Shown: positions 1 through 8,589, numbered from the stretch's first letter. The stretch: 20,727 nucleotides of DNA from Thermodesulfovibrionales bacterium (GCA_919901705.1 CAKKPR010000254.1:1-20727); one strand, 5' to 3'. Made by a program: numbers and translations. The notes: a model not told the origin generated them from the sequence alone.

Positions 1-2331
1 GGATACGAGGCAGATGACCTCATAGGCACAATTGCAAAAAATGCATCGGAAAAAGGCATGGATGTATTTATAGTCACTGCTGACAAAGACATGCTTCAGC
101 TTGTTGATGAAAAGATAAAAATATATGACCCTGTAAAAGACCGGGTTCTGGATAAGGAATATGTCAGAGAGAAATTCGGCGTAGGCCCTGAAAGGGTTAC
201 AGAGTTCATGGCGCTTACAGGGGATGCAGTTGATAATATCCCCGGCATAAAAGGCATAGGGGAAAAAACTGCCAGAGAACTTCTTTCAACCTTTGGGAGC
301 CTTGATGAACTCCTTCAGCATCCTGAGAAGATAAAGAAAGAAAGGCTGAGGGCCATGGTATCCGAAAATAAAGACATTGCTTTATTAAGCCAGAAGCTTG
401 CAACGATAGATACCGCAGTGCCAATTGATATTGATGTAAAAGAGTTTGGATTAAAAGAGCCTGATTGGCTTAGCCTTTTGTCCTTATATAAGGAATTCGA
501 ATTCACCAGCCTGATGAAACAGATACCGTCAGTGGTATCTGCAGAGAAAAATAGCGAGACTGTGCTTTCTGTTGATAAACTTAAAGATATAGCATCATCC
601 GTTAAGGAAGAGTTTGCCTTCGACATAGAGGCGACAGGGAAAAATCCACTGGTTGACAGTATTGTGGGCTTTTCAGTGAGCCTTAATAAGGAATCAGGAT
701 ATTATATCCCGCTTTGTCATTCATATCCGGGAGCCCCGGAGCAAATTAATAAAACCGGCGCATTTAATGTATTCGCTCCTTTTTTTGAGAATCCTGAGAT
801 AGCAAAGATAGGCCATAACCTGAAATATGACACGCTGATGCTCAGACAGGAGGGCATTAATACAAAAGGTACGCTGTATGACACGATGCTTGCCGCATAT
901 CTTATAAACCCGAATAAACCCAACCACAGCCTTGAGGAAGTTGGATTTGAGTACCTGTCCTGCAGGAAAAAAACCTTTGCAGAGGTTTTGAATAAAAGAA
1001 AATCATTCGCTGATGTGCCTGTTGAAGATGCAACTGTTTATTCAGCTGCAGATGCAGCTCTTGCCCTGGAGTTAAAAGAGGTCTTATTTAATAAATTGAA
1101 GGAAAACTGTCTTGAGGGCATATATTTTGATATCGAGATGCCTCTGATAAATATCCTTTCAGATATGGAAGAGGCAGGCGTAAAGATAGCTGTAGACAAG
1201 CTTAATGACATCTCAAAGGAACTGACAAGAGAACTTGATTCTCTTCAGAGAAGGATATATTTCCTTTCCGGAGAGGAATTCAATATAAACTCGCCCAAAC
1301 AGCTTTCAAAGATCCTGTTCCACAGCCTCGGCCTTAAGCCGGGCAGGAAAACAAAAACGGGATTTTCAACGGATGTCGGTGTGCTTGAGGAGCTTGCAGC
1401 AACTCATGAACTTCCGCGTGAGATACTCAACTGGAGAAGCCTTACCAAGCTTAAGACAACCTATGTGGATGTACTGCCGGGACTTGTAAATCCAAAGACA
1501 GGACGCGTTCATACATCGTTTAACCAGACTGCAACAGCAACGGGAAGGCTGAGCAGCAGCGACCCTAATCTTCAGAATATACCTATCAAGGGAGAATGGG
1601 GCAAGAGGATAAGGGAGACATTTATACCGGAAAAAGGCAATCTCCTGCTTTCTGCTGATTATTCACAGGTCGAACTCAGGATACTAGCCCATCTGAGCAA
1701 AGATGAGGTTCTGGTTGAGGCATTCAATAAAGGGGTTGATGTGCATACAAGGACAGCTTCAGAGATATTTGGTGTGCCGGCAGACAGGGTAACTCCTGAG
1801 ATGAGGAGGACTGCAAAAACAGTAAACTTTGGAGTTATTTATGGCATATCACCGTTTGGGCTTTCAGAGACTCTTTCTGTATCATGGGATGAGGCCAAAA
1901 AATATATAGAAAAATATTTTGACAGACATCCTGGTGTCAGAAAATATATAGAAACAGTTTTGAGCGATATAAAGCGAGAGGGTTATGCAATGACATTATC
2001 AGGCAGGCGCAGGCCCATACCGGAACTAAAAAGCCAGAACTCAAATATAAGGTCACAGGGCGAAAGGCTGGCTGTAAATTCGCCGATACAGGGCACGGCC
2101 GCAGATATAATAAAAATGGCAATGATAAATATATGGAAAAGGTTAAAACAGGAGTGCCTTAATACAAAGATGTTACTCCAGGTCCATGATGAGCTCTTGC
2201 TTGAGGCGCCTGAAGCAGAGTTAGAGATAGTGAGAGATATCCTTAAAACAGAGATGGAGGGCGTGATAAGACTTGAAGTTCCCTTGAAGGTTGATATAGG
2301 ATATGGCAGGAATTGGGCAGAGGCGCACTGA
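1..2331 (+). CDS. polA: DNA polymerase I, 5'-truncated by the window edge
   Basis: Replicative/repair polymerase that removes RNA primers and fills gaps. The reading frame is open from base 1 (it begins GYEADDLIGT, a 5' nuclease motif), so the Met at 58 is internal and roughly the first 100 residues lie outside the window. Visible residues (counted from base 1): rest of the 5' nuclease to about 170; 3'-5' exonuclease about 190-370; polymerase about 420-776. The proofreading residues look intact: D208 and E210 in FDIEATG, D277 in NLKYD, Y347 and D351 in YSAAD. Polymerase motif A is SADYSQVELR with D553, motif B is RRTAKTVNFGVIYG, and motif C is QVHDE with D730 and E731. All three activities therefore appear retained. 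The gene stops 59 bases before the next start. No terminator is evident. Confidence 0.97.
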   Translation, partial: GYEADDLIGTIAKNASEKGMDVFIVTADKDMLQLVDEKIKIYDPVKDRVLDKEYVREKFGVGPERVTEFMALTGDAVDNIPGIKGIGEKTARELLSTFGSLDELLQHPEKIKKERLRAMVSENKDIALLSQKLATIDTAVPIDIDVKEFGLKEPDWLSLLSLYKEFEFTSLMKQIPSVVSAEKNSETVLSVDKLKDIASSVKEEFAFDIEATGKNPLVDSIVGFSVSLNKESGYYIPLCHSYPGAPEQINKTGAFNVFAPFFENPEIAKIGHNLKYDTLMLRQEGINTKGTLYDTMLAAYLINPNKPNHSLEEVGFEYLSCRKKTFAEVLNKRKSFADVPVEDATVYSAADAALALELKEVLFNKLKENCLEGIYFDIEMPLINILSDMEEAGVKIAVDKLNDISKELTRELDSLQRRIYFLSGEEFNINSPKQLSKILFHSLGLKPGRKTKTGFSTDVGVLEELAATHELPREILNWRSLTKLKTTYVDVLPGLVNPKTGRVHTSFNQTATATGRLSSSDPNLQNIPIKGEWGKRIRETFIPEKGNLLLSADYSQVELRILAHLSKDEVLVEAFNKGVDVHTRTASEIFGVPADRVTPEMRRTAKTVNFGVIYGISPFGLSETLSVSWDEAKKYIEKYFDRHPGVRKYIETVLSDIKREGYAMTLSGRRRPIPELKSQNSNIRSQGERLAVNSPIQGTAADIIKMAMINIWKRLKQECLNTKMLLQVHDELLLEAPEAELEIVRDILKTEMEGVIRLEVPLKVDIGYGRNWAEAH

Positions 2332-2390
2332 ATAAAAAATAGGTGATTTTAAAAAAATCTGCTACAATTTAGTTTGAAAGGAGCAAAGAT

Positions 2391-3200
2391 ATGAAAAAAA
2401 AGGAGACTAAGTCTAAAAAGACAGCATCGCCGGCCAAGAAAAAAGCAGGCAAAACAGTGGCTAAAAAACAGGCAAAAAAAACTGTTGCAAAGGTAAAGGT
2501 AAAAACAAAGAAAAAACCAATAAAGGAAATAAAAAAAACAAAGAAACAGGCAAAAGCAAAAAAAGAAGTAAAGAAAGCAACTAAAAAAACCGCTGTAAAA
2601 AAACCTGTCAAAAAGATTAAAGAAAAAGCAAAAAAAATAACTCCAAAAGAAAAAACAGCAAAGCCCCCGGGGATAGAAGCAGTCAGAGAAAAAGAGCCAA
2701 AGAAAATTGCCATGCCGGGAAAGAAAGTGGTAAAAGTACCGGCCAGAACTCTTTGGGCAATAGAAGCAAGGCCTGAAAATATATATCAAGATGTATCGAA
2801 AAAGGGGCTGCCGGCAGAATATGGGGAAAACAGGATTACCCTTATGACTGTTGACCCCTGGAAGCTGTTTGCATATTGGGAAGTTAGAGGGAACACGCTT
2901 GCCAAACTTAAAGGCAAGCTTGTTTTGAGAGTCTATGACGTAACAGGAATATATTTTGACGGCAGGAATGCAAATATTGTCTTTGATATCCCGGTTCATG
3001 AGAGAGTAGGAGACAATTATATAGGTGTAGGACCTAACAGGGATTTTATTGTTGATATAGGTATTGTATCTCCTGAAAGAAGTTTTACTGCAATAGCAAG
3101 ATCAACCAAGGTAACAACCCCGGCCTTGAAAGCAGTCATCGAAGAAGGGACAGCGCCTGAGGAAATATACGGAATAAGCCATGCTGTTGGTTATTTCTAA
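2391..3200 (+). CDS. Lys-rich DUF4912 domain protein
   Basis: 269 residues in two unlike parts. Residues 1 to about 118 are a low-complexity, histone-H1-like region made almost only of Lys, Ala, Val, Thr and Pro (repeats such as KKTVAK and KKPVKK). It has the composition of a nonspecific DNA/RNA or polyanion-binding tail. Residues about 120-265 match the DUF4912 pattern: a LPxxYGENRI strand, then DPWKLFAYWEV, LRVYDVTGIYFDG and VGPNRDFIVDIG. The function of DUF4912 is unknown to me; a ligand- or carbohydrate-binding beta-sandwich has been my impression of the family, but nothing here proves it. A clear Shine-Dalgarno GAAAGGAG at 2376-2383 fixes the ATG. The A-rich coding strand contains many poly-A tracts, including eight A right after the start codon. 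Confidence 0.85.
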   Translation: MKKKETKSKKTASPAKKKAGKTVAKKQAKKTVAKVKVKTKKKPIKEIKKTKKQAKAKKEVKKATKKTAVKKPVKKIKEKAKKITPKEKTAKPPGIEAVREKEPKKIAMPGKKVVKVPARTLWAIEARPENIYQDVSKKGLPAEYGENRITLMTVDPWKLFAYWEVRGNTLAKLKGKLVLRVYDVTGIYFDGRNANIVFDIPVHERVGDNYIGVGPNRDFIVDIGIVSPERSFTAIARSTKVTTPALKAVIEEGTAPEEIYGISHAVGYF

Positions 3201-3241
3201 TCAAATCTTATTGTGGTCAACTCCGGCGGACGCAGTGATTT

Positions 3242-4324
3242 ATGAAAACTGAGCGCAAACAGCCAGAAAAGGAATTAAGTAAACACAGGGAACAACTTAA
3301 GGAGCTGGTAGAAGAACGCACTGCGGAACTGAGAGCTGCTAATGAACATCTTCGCCGGGAAATCATTGACCGTAAGCGCGTAGAAGAGGAATTATACAAG
3401 TCTGAAAGATTTTTCAGTACGATATTCGGCAGTATTCGTGATCCCTTCAGTATTGTTGACCGTGATTACAAAATAATAAAGGCTAATGATGCGTATGCAC
3501 AAATGAGAAATAAACTTGCTAAGGACTTGATTGGTAAAAGGTGCTATGAAATATTACAAGGCAGGAACACTGTCTGCGATGCCTGTGTGGTAGAAAAGAC
3601 TTTTAAATCAGGAGATCCCTGCGCAAAGGATAAACTCCTGGTTTTTCCTGATGGATTAAAAATATGGGTGGAAATCTATACTTATCCAATCGTTGATGAA
3701 ACCGGAACTGTATCACATGTTGTCGAGTATACCAGAGACATTACCGATCGCAAAAAATATGAGGAAGAAAGAACCCGGTTGATAGAAAAACTGGAATATT
3801 TGTCAAAAACAGACAGCCTCACTGGTTTATTAAACAGGCGGGCGCTTATTGAAAGTCTCGAATATGAAGTTGACAGATCGAAGCGATACAGCGCTGAACT
3901 CTCACTGATACTATGCGATATGGATTATTTTAAGGAAATAAATGATACCTATGGCCATGTAGCAGGAGATGCGGTACTTCAGGTTGTCTCTCAGGCCATA
4001 CGTGATTCGCTCAGGGGGACAGATATAACAGGCCGGTATGGAGGAGATGAATTTATGGTGATACTGCCTGAAACACCTTTTGACGGTGCAAAGAATTTTG
4101 CAGAAAGGATTCGTTTATCTGTAAAAAAGACTGAGATCGCAATAACAGAGAATCATAATATAAAAATGTCCCTGAGCCTCGGGGTTACATGTTTTAATGC
4201 GGCATTGGATAATATAGACACCCTCGTGAAGCGCGCTGATTCTGCTTTATACGAGGCGAAAAAAATAGGCGGCAATGCAGTCCATGCATTAGATTGCTTA
4301 CCCATTATGCCGACAGTTGACTGA
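3242..4324 (+). CDS. PAS domain diguanylate cyclase
   Basis: 360 residues, no membrane segment. Residues 1-55 are a charged coiled coil. Residues about 55-175 are a PAS domain carrying C101, C112, C115 and C127, a Cys group seen in some PAS sensors. Residues about 190-350 are a GGDEF domain that makes c-di-GMP from two GTP. The catalytic GGDEF is at 267-271 (RYGGDEF), and the inhibitory I-site RxxD (R258-D261, RGTD) sits exactly five residues before it, so an active, product-inhibited enzyme is expected. The ATG at 3242 follows an in-frame TGA at 3236, so no longer start exists; the ribosome site is poor. Arginine codons are mostly CGN, unlike the AGG/AGA-rich polA, hinting at a different origin. 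The PAS ligand is unknown. Confidence 0.9.
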   Translation: MKTERKQPEKELSKHREQLKELVEERTAELRAANEHLRREIIDRKRVEEELYKSERFFSTIFGSIRDPFSIVDRDYKIIKANDAYAQMRNKLAKDLIGKRCYEILQGRNTVCDACVVEKTFKSGDPCAKDKLLVFPDGLKIWVEIYTYPIVDETGTVSHVVEYTRDITDRKKYEEERTRLIEKLEYLSKTDSLTGLLNRRALIESLEYEVDRSKRYSAELSLILCDMDYFKEINDTYGHVAGDAVLQVVSQAIRDSLRGTDITGRYGGDEFMVILPETPFDGAKNFAERIRLSVKKTEIAITENHNIKMSLSLGVTCFNAALDNIDTLVKRADSALYEAKKIGGNAVHALDCLPIMPTVD

Positions 4325-4375
4325 AAACCAGCCTCACCACTTGATTCCAAAATCATTTAGAAGTAAACTTCTCTT

Positions 4376-6469
4376 ATGCTTAATTCCCTTTTTAACCCTG
4401 ATTCGATTGCCGTAATCGGAGCCTCGAGGGACCCTAAAAAGGTCGGCTATGCTGTGCTGAATAATCTGATACGGTTTGGCTACAAAGGCCAGATATATCC
4501 GGTAAATCCGTCAGGCGAAGAAATACTCGGGCTGAAGTCTTTTTCAAATCTGTCAGATATCGGGGGGAAGATTGCTCTTGCAGTAATTGCGGTCCCTGCT
4601 AAGTTTGTCCCTGAAACCATAATCAAAAGCGCTGATGCGGGAGCCGGGGCAGTGGTTATTTTAAGTGCAGGCTTTAAAGAAGCAGGCCCGGAAGGTGTAA
4701 GGCTTGAACAAGAGCTTGGGAAAATCAGCAGAGAACGTAATATCAGAATACTTGGCCCGAATTGCCTTGGCATCATAAACACATCAAATAATATGAATGC
4801 AACATTTGCAGCAGGAATGCTGCCTAAAGGGAAACTCGCTTTTTTTTCTCAGTCAGGCGCCCTTGGAATTGCAATACTGGACTGGGCAATCGGAAATAAA
4901 ATAGGGTTTTCAAAATTCATAAGCCTCGGGAATAAAACTGACCTGAATGAGATAGATTTCATCGAGTATTTTATCAATGACCCTGAAACAGATATCATAC
5001 TCGGATACATAGAAGATGTTGTTGATGGCAGAAGATTTTTAGAGATTGCCAAAAAAGCCACAAAAACAAAACCTGTAATCCTTTTAAAGTCAGGCGGCAC
5101 AGAGGCAGGCGCGCGTGCGGCCTCTTCACATACAGGGGCATTGGCAGGCTCAGAAAACGCATTTGATGCAGCATTTAAACAGACCGGGGTCATAAGGGCG
5201 CAGGGCATTCAGGACCTTTTCGACACAGCGCTTGCCTTTTCCGGACAAAAGCTTCCGCAGGGAGACAGGCTGCTTATTATTACAAATGCAGGCGGTCCGG
5301 GGATAATTGCAGCAGACACAGCTGAAAAACTGGGACTAAAATTGCCGCAGATGACAAAAGATACAATAGAGTCCATTATAAAACTTTTGCCTCCAAATGC
5401 GTCACTTTATAATCCAGTGGATATAATTGGTGATGCAACATCAGAAAGATATGCTGTTGTACTGGATAAGGCAATCAATGATCCAAATGTTGACGGAATT
5501 ATTGTGATACTCACACCGCAGGCAATGGTAGACGTGGAGAATACCGCAGAGATAGTTATCAACACATCAAAGAAAACAGACAGGCCAATAATAACATCCT
5601 TTATGGGCGAAATGAGGGTCAGGGGCTCGGTAGAAAAACTAAAAGCCAATTTCATCCCTAATTTTTCTTATCCGGAAACAGCAGTAAATGCATTCAAAAA
5701 ACTCAGTGATTATAATTCATGGAGAAATCTTGAGGAAGAGAAGACACAAGCTTATTCATCAAATAGAGATATTATAAAAACCAGGATAAATGATCTTTTA
5801 CAGGCAGGCAGATTTCAGGCAGGCGAAGATGATGCAATGGCATTACTTTCAGAATACGGGTTTATATTTCCCCGGCGGGCGTTGGCAAAGACATCAAAGG
5901 AGTCCTCTGATATGGCCTTAAGAATAGGATTTCCTGTTGTAATGAAGATTTCATCCCCTGACATACTTCATAAAACAGATGTTGGCGGAGTTAAGCTTAA
6001 GATAAACTCCAAGAAAGAGGCGGAGGATGCATTCATCGAAATTACATCAAACGCAAAAAGACTTATGCCTGATGCGTTCATAAACGGAGTAATGATATAT
6101 GAGATGATTAAGTCAGGCAAAGAAGTAATTTTCGGCGTAACATTTGACAGGACCTTCGGGCATATGATTATGTTCGGGCTTGGCGGTATATATGTTGAGG
6201 TTTTAAAGGATGTATCCTTCAGGATAGCGCCTGTATCACGGAGAGAGGCATCAGCAATGGTGAGTGAGATAAAAACCAATGCGCTTTTAAAAGGCGCAAG
6301 AGGCGAGAAGCCGGTGGATATTGATTCCATAATTGATGGAATATTAAGGCTATCGGGTTTTGTGACGGATTTTCCAATAGTTCGCGAACTTGATATAAAT
6401 CCATTGGTGGTTATGGAAAAAGGGGCCGTGGCCCTTGATGCAAGGATAATTTTTGAGAGGAAAGAATAA
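4376..6469 (+). CDS. ADP-forming acetyl-CoA synthetase, fused alpha-beta
   Basis: 697 residues; interconverts acyl-CoA + ADP + Pi with acid + ATP + CoA, usually for ATP synthesis from acetyl-CoA. Domain order: CoA-binding Rossmann fold about 1-130 (IAVIGASRDPKKVG, ILGPNCLGI), succinyl-CoA-ligase-like domains about 145-450 (SQSGALG at 158-164), then a C-terminal ATP-grasp beta part about 465-697. The catalytic phospho-histidine of the alpha part is H252 in SSHTGALAGS; the second relay histidine of this enzyme class is H532 in DILHKTDVGG, so both are present. The C-terminus ELDINPLVV is typical. Substrate (acetate or a branched or aryl acid) cannot be told from sequence. The ribosome site is weak. 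The next gene starts 17 bases downstream. Confidence 0.93.
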   Translation: MLNSLFNPDSIAVIGASRDPKKVGYAVLNNLIRFGYKGQIYPVNPSGEEILGLKSFSNLSDIGGKIALAVIAVPAKFVPETIIKSADAGAGAVVILSAGFKEAGPEGVRLEQELGKISRERNIRILGPNCLGIINTSNNMNATFAAGMLPKGKLAFFSQSGALGIAILDWAIGNKIGFSKFISLGNKTDLNEIDFIEYFINDPETDIILGYIEDVVDGRRFLEIAKKATKTKPVILLKSGGTEAGARAASSHTGALAGSENAFDAAFKQTGVIRAQGIQDLFDTALAFSGQKLPQGDRLLIITNAGGPGIIAADTAEKLGLKLPQMTKDTIESIIKLLPPNASLYNPVDIIGDATSERYAVVLDKAINDPNVDGIIVILTPQAMVDVENTAEIVINTSKKTDRPIITSFMGEMRVRGSVEKLKANFIPNFSYPETAVNAFKKLSDYNSWRNLEEEKTQAYSSNRDIIKTRINDLLQAGRFQAGEDDAMALLSEYGFIFPRRALAKTSKESSDMALRIGFPVVMKISSPDILHKTDVGGVKLKINSKKEAEDAFIEITSNAKRLMPDAFINGVMIYEMIKSGKEVIFGVTFDRTFGHMIMFGLGGIYVEVLKDVSFRIAPVSRREASAMVSEIKTNALLKGARGEKPVDIDSIIDGILRLSGFVTDFPIVRELDINPLVVMEKGAVALDARIIFERKE

Positions 6470-6486
6470 GAATTAAGGAGGAAAAC

Positions 6487-7545
6487 ATGATTCCAATATT
6501 TATAGCATCCACTAAAAGTTCTTCAGGAAAGACCTTTATTGCACTTGGACTTGCCATAAAGCTTATCGGGCAGGGATATAAAGTTGGTTACATAAAACCC
6601 ATTGGTAAAACGCCTGTAAAAAAGGGCACAGATGTTTTTGATGCAGATGCAATTTTCATAAAAGAGGCATTGTCTCTACCGGATGAGTTAGATGTCATCT
6701 CACCTTTTGTCTTAAGCTATGAAACTCAGAATCTCATATTTCAGGGAAAAGTTAAAGACATTAGAAAACAGATAATGACCGCCTTTAAATCTTTGAAAAA
6801 TAAAGATTTTGTCCTCGTGGGCGGTGGAGCTGACCTTTTCGACGGAGCAATTCTTAATATCAATACACTCAGCCTTTTGGAAGATATGAAAGCCCACGCC
6901 TTGGTAGTAGAATCGTGGACAGGAGATGTTTCTGCTGATTCTCTTTATGGTGCAGCACATATTTTAGGTGAAAGGTTTATGGGTGGAGTTATAAATAAGG
7001 TTCCTGTAAATTCGCTCAATCACGTTAAAGATACTGTGAGGCCATTTCTTGAGAAAAAAGGAATTAAGATATTCGGTGTCTTTCAAAAAGACAGCGTCCT
7101 TGAATCCTTTACAATAAGGCAGTTGAATGATGTGCTGAACGGTAAAGTTTTATGCTGTGAGGACAGGCTTGACGAGTTTGTTGAAAATTTTTCAATAGGC
7201 GCAATGGATGTTGACAGTGCGCTCAGTTATTTCAGAAGAATTCCAAATAAGGCAGTAATCACAGGCGCACACCGCTCTGACATACAGCTTGCTGCGATGG
7301 AGACATCAACAAAATGCATAATCCTTACGGGTGGACTTTATACAAATGATGTTGTCCTCGGCAAGGCACAGTCAAAGGGCATTCCTATAATCTCAGTGAC
7401 GGATGATACGTTTACTACAGTTAACAGGATTGAGACCATACTGGGCAAGGCAAGAATAAGGGGAAAAGGGAAGATAGCTCGTGCAAAGGAATTGATTGAT
7501 GCCGAGTTTGATATAAAGAGGTTTTTGAAGGCGCTTAAGACTTAG
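6487..7545 (+). CDS. BioD-like P-loop plus DRTGG protein (Pta N-terminal-like, no acetyltransferase domain)
   Basis: 352 residues resembling the N-terminal regulatory half of long phosphate acetyltransferases (the COG0857 type). Residues 1 to about 200 form a BioD-like P-loop domain with the Walker A stretch STKSSSGKT near the N-terminus. Residues about 210-330 form a DRTGG domain (GAHRSDIQLAAME, ILTGGLYTNDVV, IPIISVTDDTFTTV). The C-terminal catalytic Pta domain is absent and the frame ends cleanly, so it should not make acetyl phosphate. It lies 17 bases after the acetyl-CoA synthetase with a strong TAAGGAGG at 6474-6481, so the two are very likely one operon; a regulatory or sensor role in acetate/acetyl-CoA metabolism is inferred from that context only. 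Confidence 0.85.
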   Translation: MIPIFIASTKSSSGKTFIALGLAIKLIGQGYKVGYIKPIGKTPVKKGTDVFDADAIFIKEALSLPDELDVISPFVLSYETQNLIFQGKVKDIRKQIMTAFKSLKNKDFVLVGGGADLFDGAILNINTLSLLEDMKAHALVVESWTGDVSADSLYGAAHILGERFMGGVINKVPVNSLNHVKDTVRPFLEKKGIKIFGVFQKDSVLESFTIRQLNDVLNGKVLCCEDRLDEFVENFSIGAMDVDSALSYFRRIPNKAVITGAHRSDIQLAAMETSTKCIILTGGLYTNDVVLGKAQSKGIPIISVTDDTFTTVNRIETILGKARIRGKGKIARAKELIDAEFDIKRFLKALKT

Positions 7546-7598
7546 AGAGCAAAACATGCGCTGTTCGAGCTTTAAGCCTTCCTGTGTTACACTAAGAT

Positions 7599-8171
7599 GT
7601 GGAAAAGTTATTGCAAAGGCTTACTGAGATTTACAGAGATATAGATAAGGCTTATAGCGAGGCGCAGGTACATTACAATTTCAGTTGCGAAGGCTGCGCT
7701 GACAACTGCTGTGCCACAAAATTCCATCACCATACAAATGCAGAAGAACTTTATCTTGCAGAGGGATTAAAAAAACTTGATGAAACTAAACAAAGAGAAA
7801 TAATCTCCCGTGCAGAAGATGCTGTAAGAATACACAATTCTTCTGCAGCAGATATAAGGATAATGTGTCCCTTAAATGAAAATGGCTTATGTATCCCCTA
7901 CGATCACCGTCCCATGATATGCAGGATTCACGGTGTGCCTTATGAACTTTTCAGAAATTTTAAGGTAGAAACCGGCGACGGGTGCTACAGATTTATTACA
8001 GAGAAAAAAGCTGAAGCAAAGGATTTCAGGATTAAACGCACAGGGTTTTATCTTGAGATAGCGCAGATTGAAAGGGAAGTAAGGGAGAAACTAAATTTTA
8101 CCGGAAAATATAAAAAGACTACGGCAGAAATGGTTTTGAGTATCCATGGGAAAGACATTAAAGCAGGTTAA
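7599..8171 (+). CDS. YkgJ-like Cys-cluster (metal-chelating) protein
   Basis: 190 residues, cytosolic. A first cluster FSCEGCADNCC (Cys-x2-Cys-x3-Cys-Cys) is followed by FHHHTNAEE, then a second cluster MCPLNENGLC...RPMICRIHGVP and a late Cys in GDGCYRF. This is the layout of the YkgJ/UPF0153 family, thought to bind zinc or an iron-sulfur centre; the substrate is not known. The start is GTG: the frame has a TAA at 7593-7595, so GTG 7599 is the most upstream choice, and no good ribosome site precedes it. Its 3' end overlaps the next gene by 26 bases, which suggests coupled translation with the metal-binding HMA protein. Confidence 0.8.
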   Translation: MEKLLQRLTEIYRDIDKAYSEAQVHYNFSCEGCADNCCATKFHHHTNAEELYLAEGLKKLDETKQREIISRAEDAVRIHNSSAADIRIMCPLNENGLCIPYDHRPMICRIHGVPYELFRNFKVETGDGCYRFITEKKAEAKDFRIKRTGFYLEIAQIEREVREKLNFTGKYKKTTAEMVLSIHGKDIKAG

Positions 8172-8370
8172 TATTCAGGTAGAGGGAATCTCATGCACGG
8201 GCTGTGCTACTGACATAGAAACTATTCTGCGAAATACTGATGGCATTTTAGATGCAAAGGTAATTTATGCAACAGGAATGATAAAAATCGAATACGACCC
8301 TTCTGAAATCAAAACCGACCAGATCTTTTCCATCGTTAAAAAGATAGGGTTTAATATAAAGACTCTATAA
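8146..8370 (+). CDS. HMA-domain metal-binding protein (copper-chaperone-like)
   Basis: 74 residues, a single ferredoxin-like HMA domain as in CopZ/MerP-type proteins. The metal motif is GISCTGC (CxxC at residues about 17-20), followed by the typical GILDAKVIYATGMIKIEYDP and a C-terminal IVKKIGFNIKTL. It should bind a soft metal ion such as Cu(I); Hg or Zn cannot be excluded. No signal peptide, so cytosolic. It starts inside the end of the preceding Cys-cluster gene (26-base overlap), implying translational coupling. No P-type ATPase or CopY/CsoR-type regulator is nearby, so its partner is not evident here. Confidence 0.88.
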   Translation: MGKTLKQVNIQVEGISCTGCATDIETILRNTDGILDAKVIYATGMIKIEYDPSEIKTDQIFSIVKKIGFNIKTL

Positions 8371-8388
8371 ATTTTAAAAGCCATTCGT

Positions 8389-8418
8389 TTGACCAAACCC
8401 GAGGCAATCTTTTAAAAT
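8389..8418 (+). promoter_or_regulatory. Promoter for tRNA-Leu
   Basis: -35 TTGACC at 8389-8394 and -10 TAAAAT at 8413-8418 with an 18-base spacer. The start would fall at about 8425-8426, one or two bases before the mature tRNA 5' end, so the transcript would have almost no leader. Confidence 0.5.
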
Positions 8419-8426
8419 CATCTTGA

Positions 8427-8509
8427 GCGAGAGTGGCGGAACTGGCAGACGCGCAGGACTTAGGATCCTGTGGGAGACCGTAGGGGTTCAACTCCCCTCT
8501 CTCGCACCA
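8427..8509 (+). tRNA. tRNA-Leu (UAG anticodon)
   Basis: Class II tRNA with a perfect acceptor stem GCGAGAG (8427-8433) to CTCTCGC (8499-8505), discriminator A and an encoded CCA (8507-8509). The anticodon stem CAGGA/TCCTG encloses loop CTTAGGA with anticodon TAG at 8461-8463, reading CUA and other CUN leucine codons. The T arm GGGGTTCAACTCCCC is canonical. 83 bases including CCA. Confidence 0.97.
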
Positions 8510-8538
8510 ATATCCAACCCGCTATAAAAAGCGCAAAA

Positions 8539-8560
8539 GGGATCTTCCATCCCATTATTT
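8539..8560 (+). terminator. Weak intrinsic terminator after tRNA-Leu
   Basis: Stem GGGAT (8539-8543), loop CTTCC, stem ATCCC (8549-8553), followed by the T-rich ATTATTT. Only five base pairs, so this is tentative. Confidence 0.3.
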
Positions 8561-8589
8561 AATTTAATAGACTTATAATATAATACACC

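Noticed and set aside
2349..2999. Minus-strand open frame of 216 codons rich in Phe/Cys/Ser
   Set aside because: It is the antisense of the Lys-rich DUF4912 gene; AAA/AAG codons read backwards give Phe and Leu. No start context and no recognisable domain.
4359..4372. Inverted repeat AGAAGT-AA-ACTTCT just before the acetyl-CoA synthetase start
   Set aside because: Six-base arms with a two-base gap are common by chance in AT-rich DNA; there is no second copy to support an operator.
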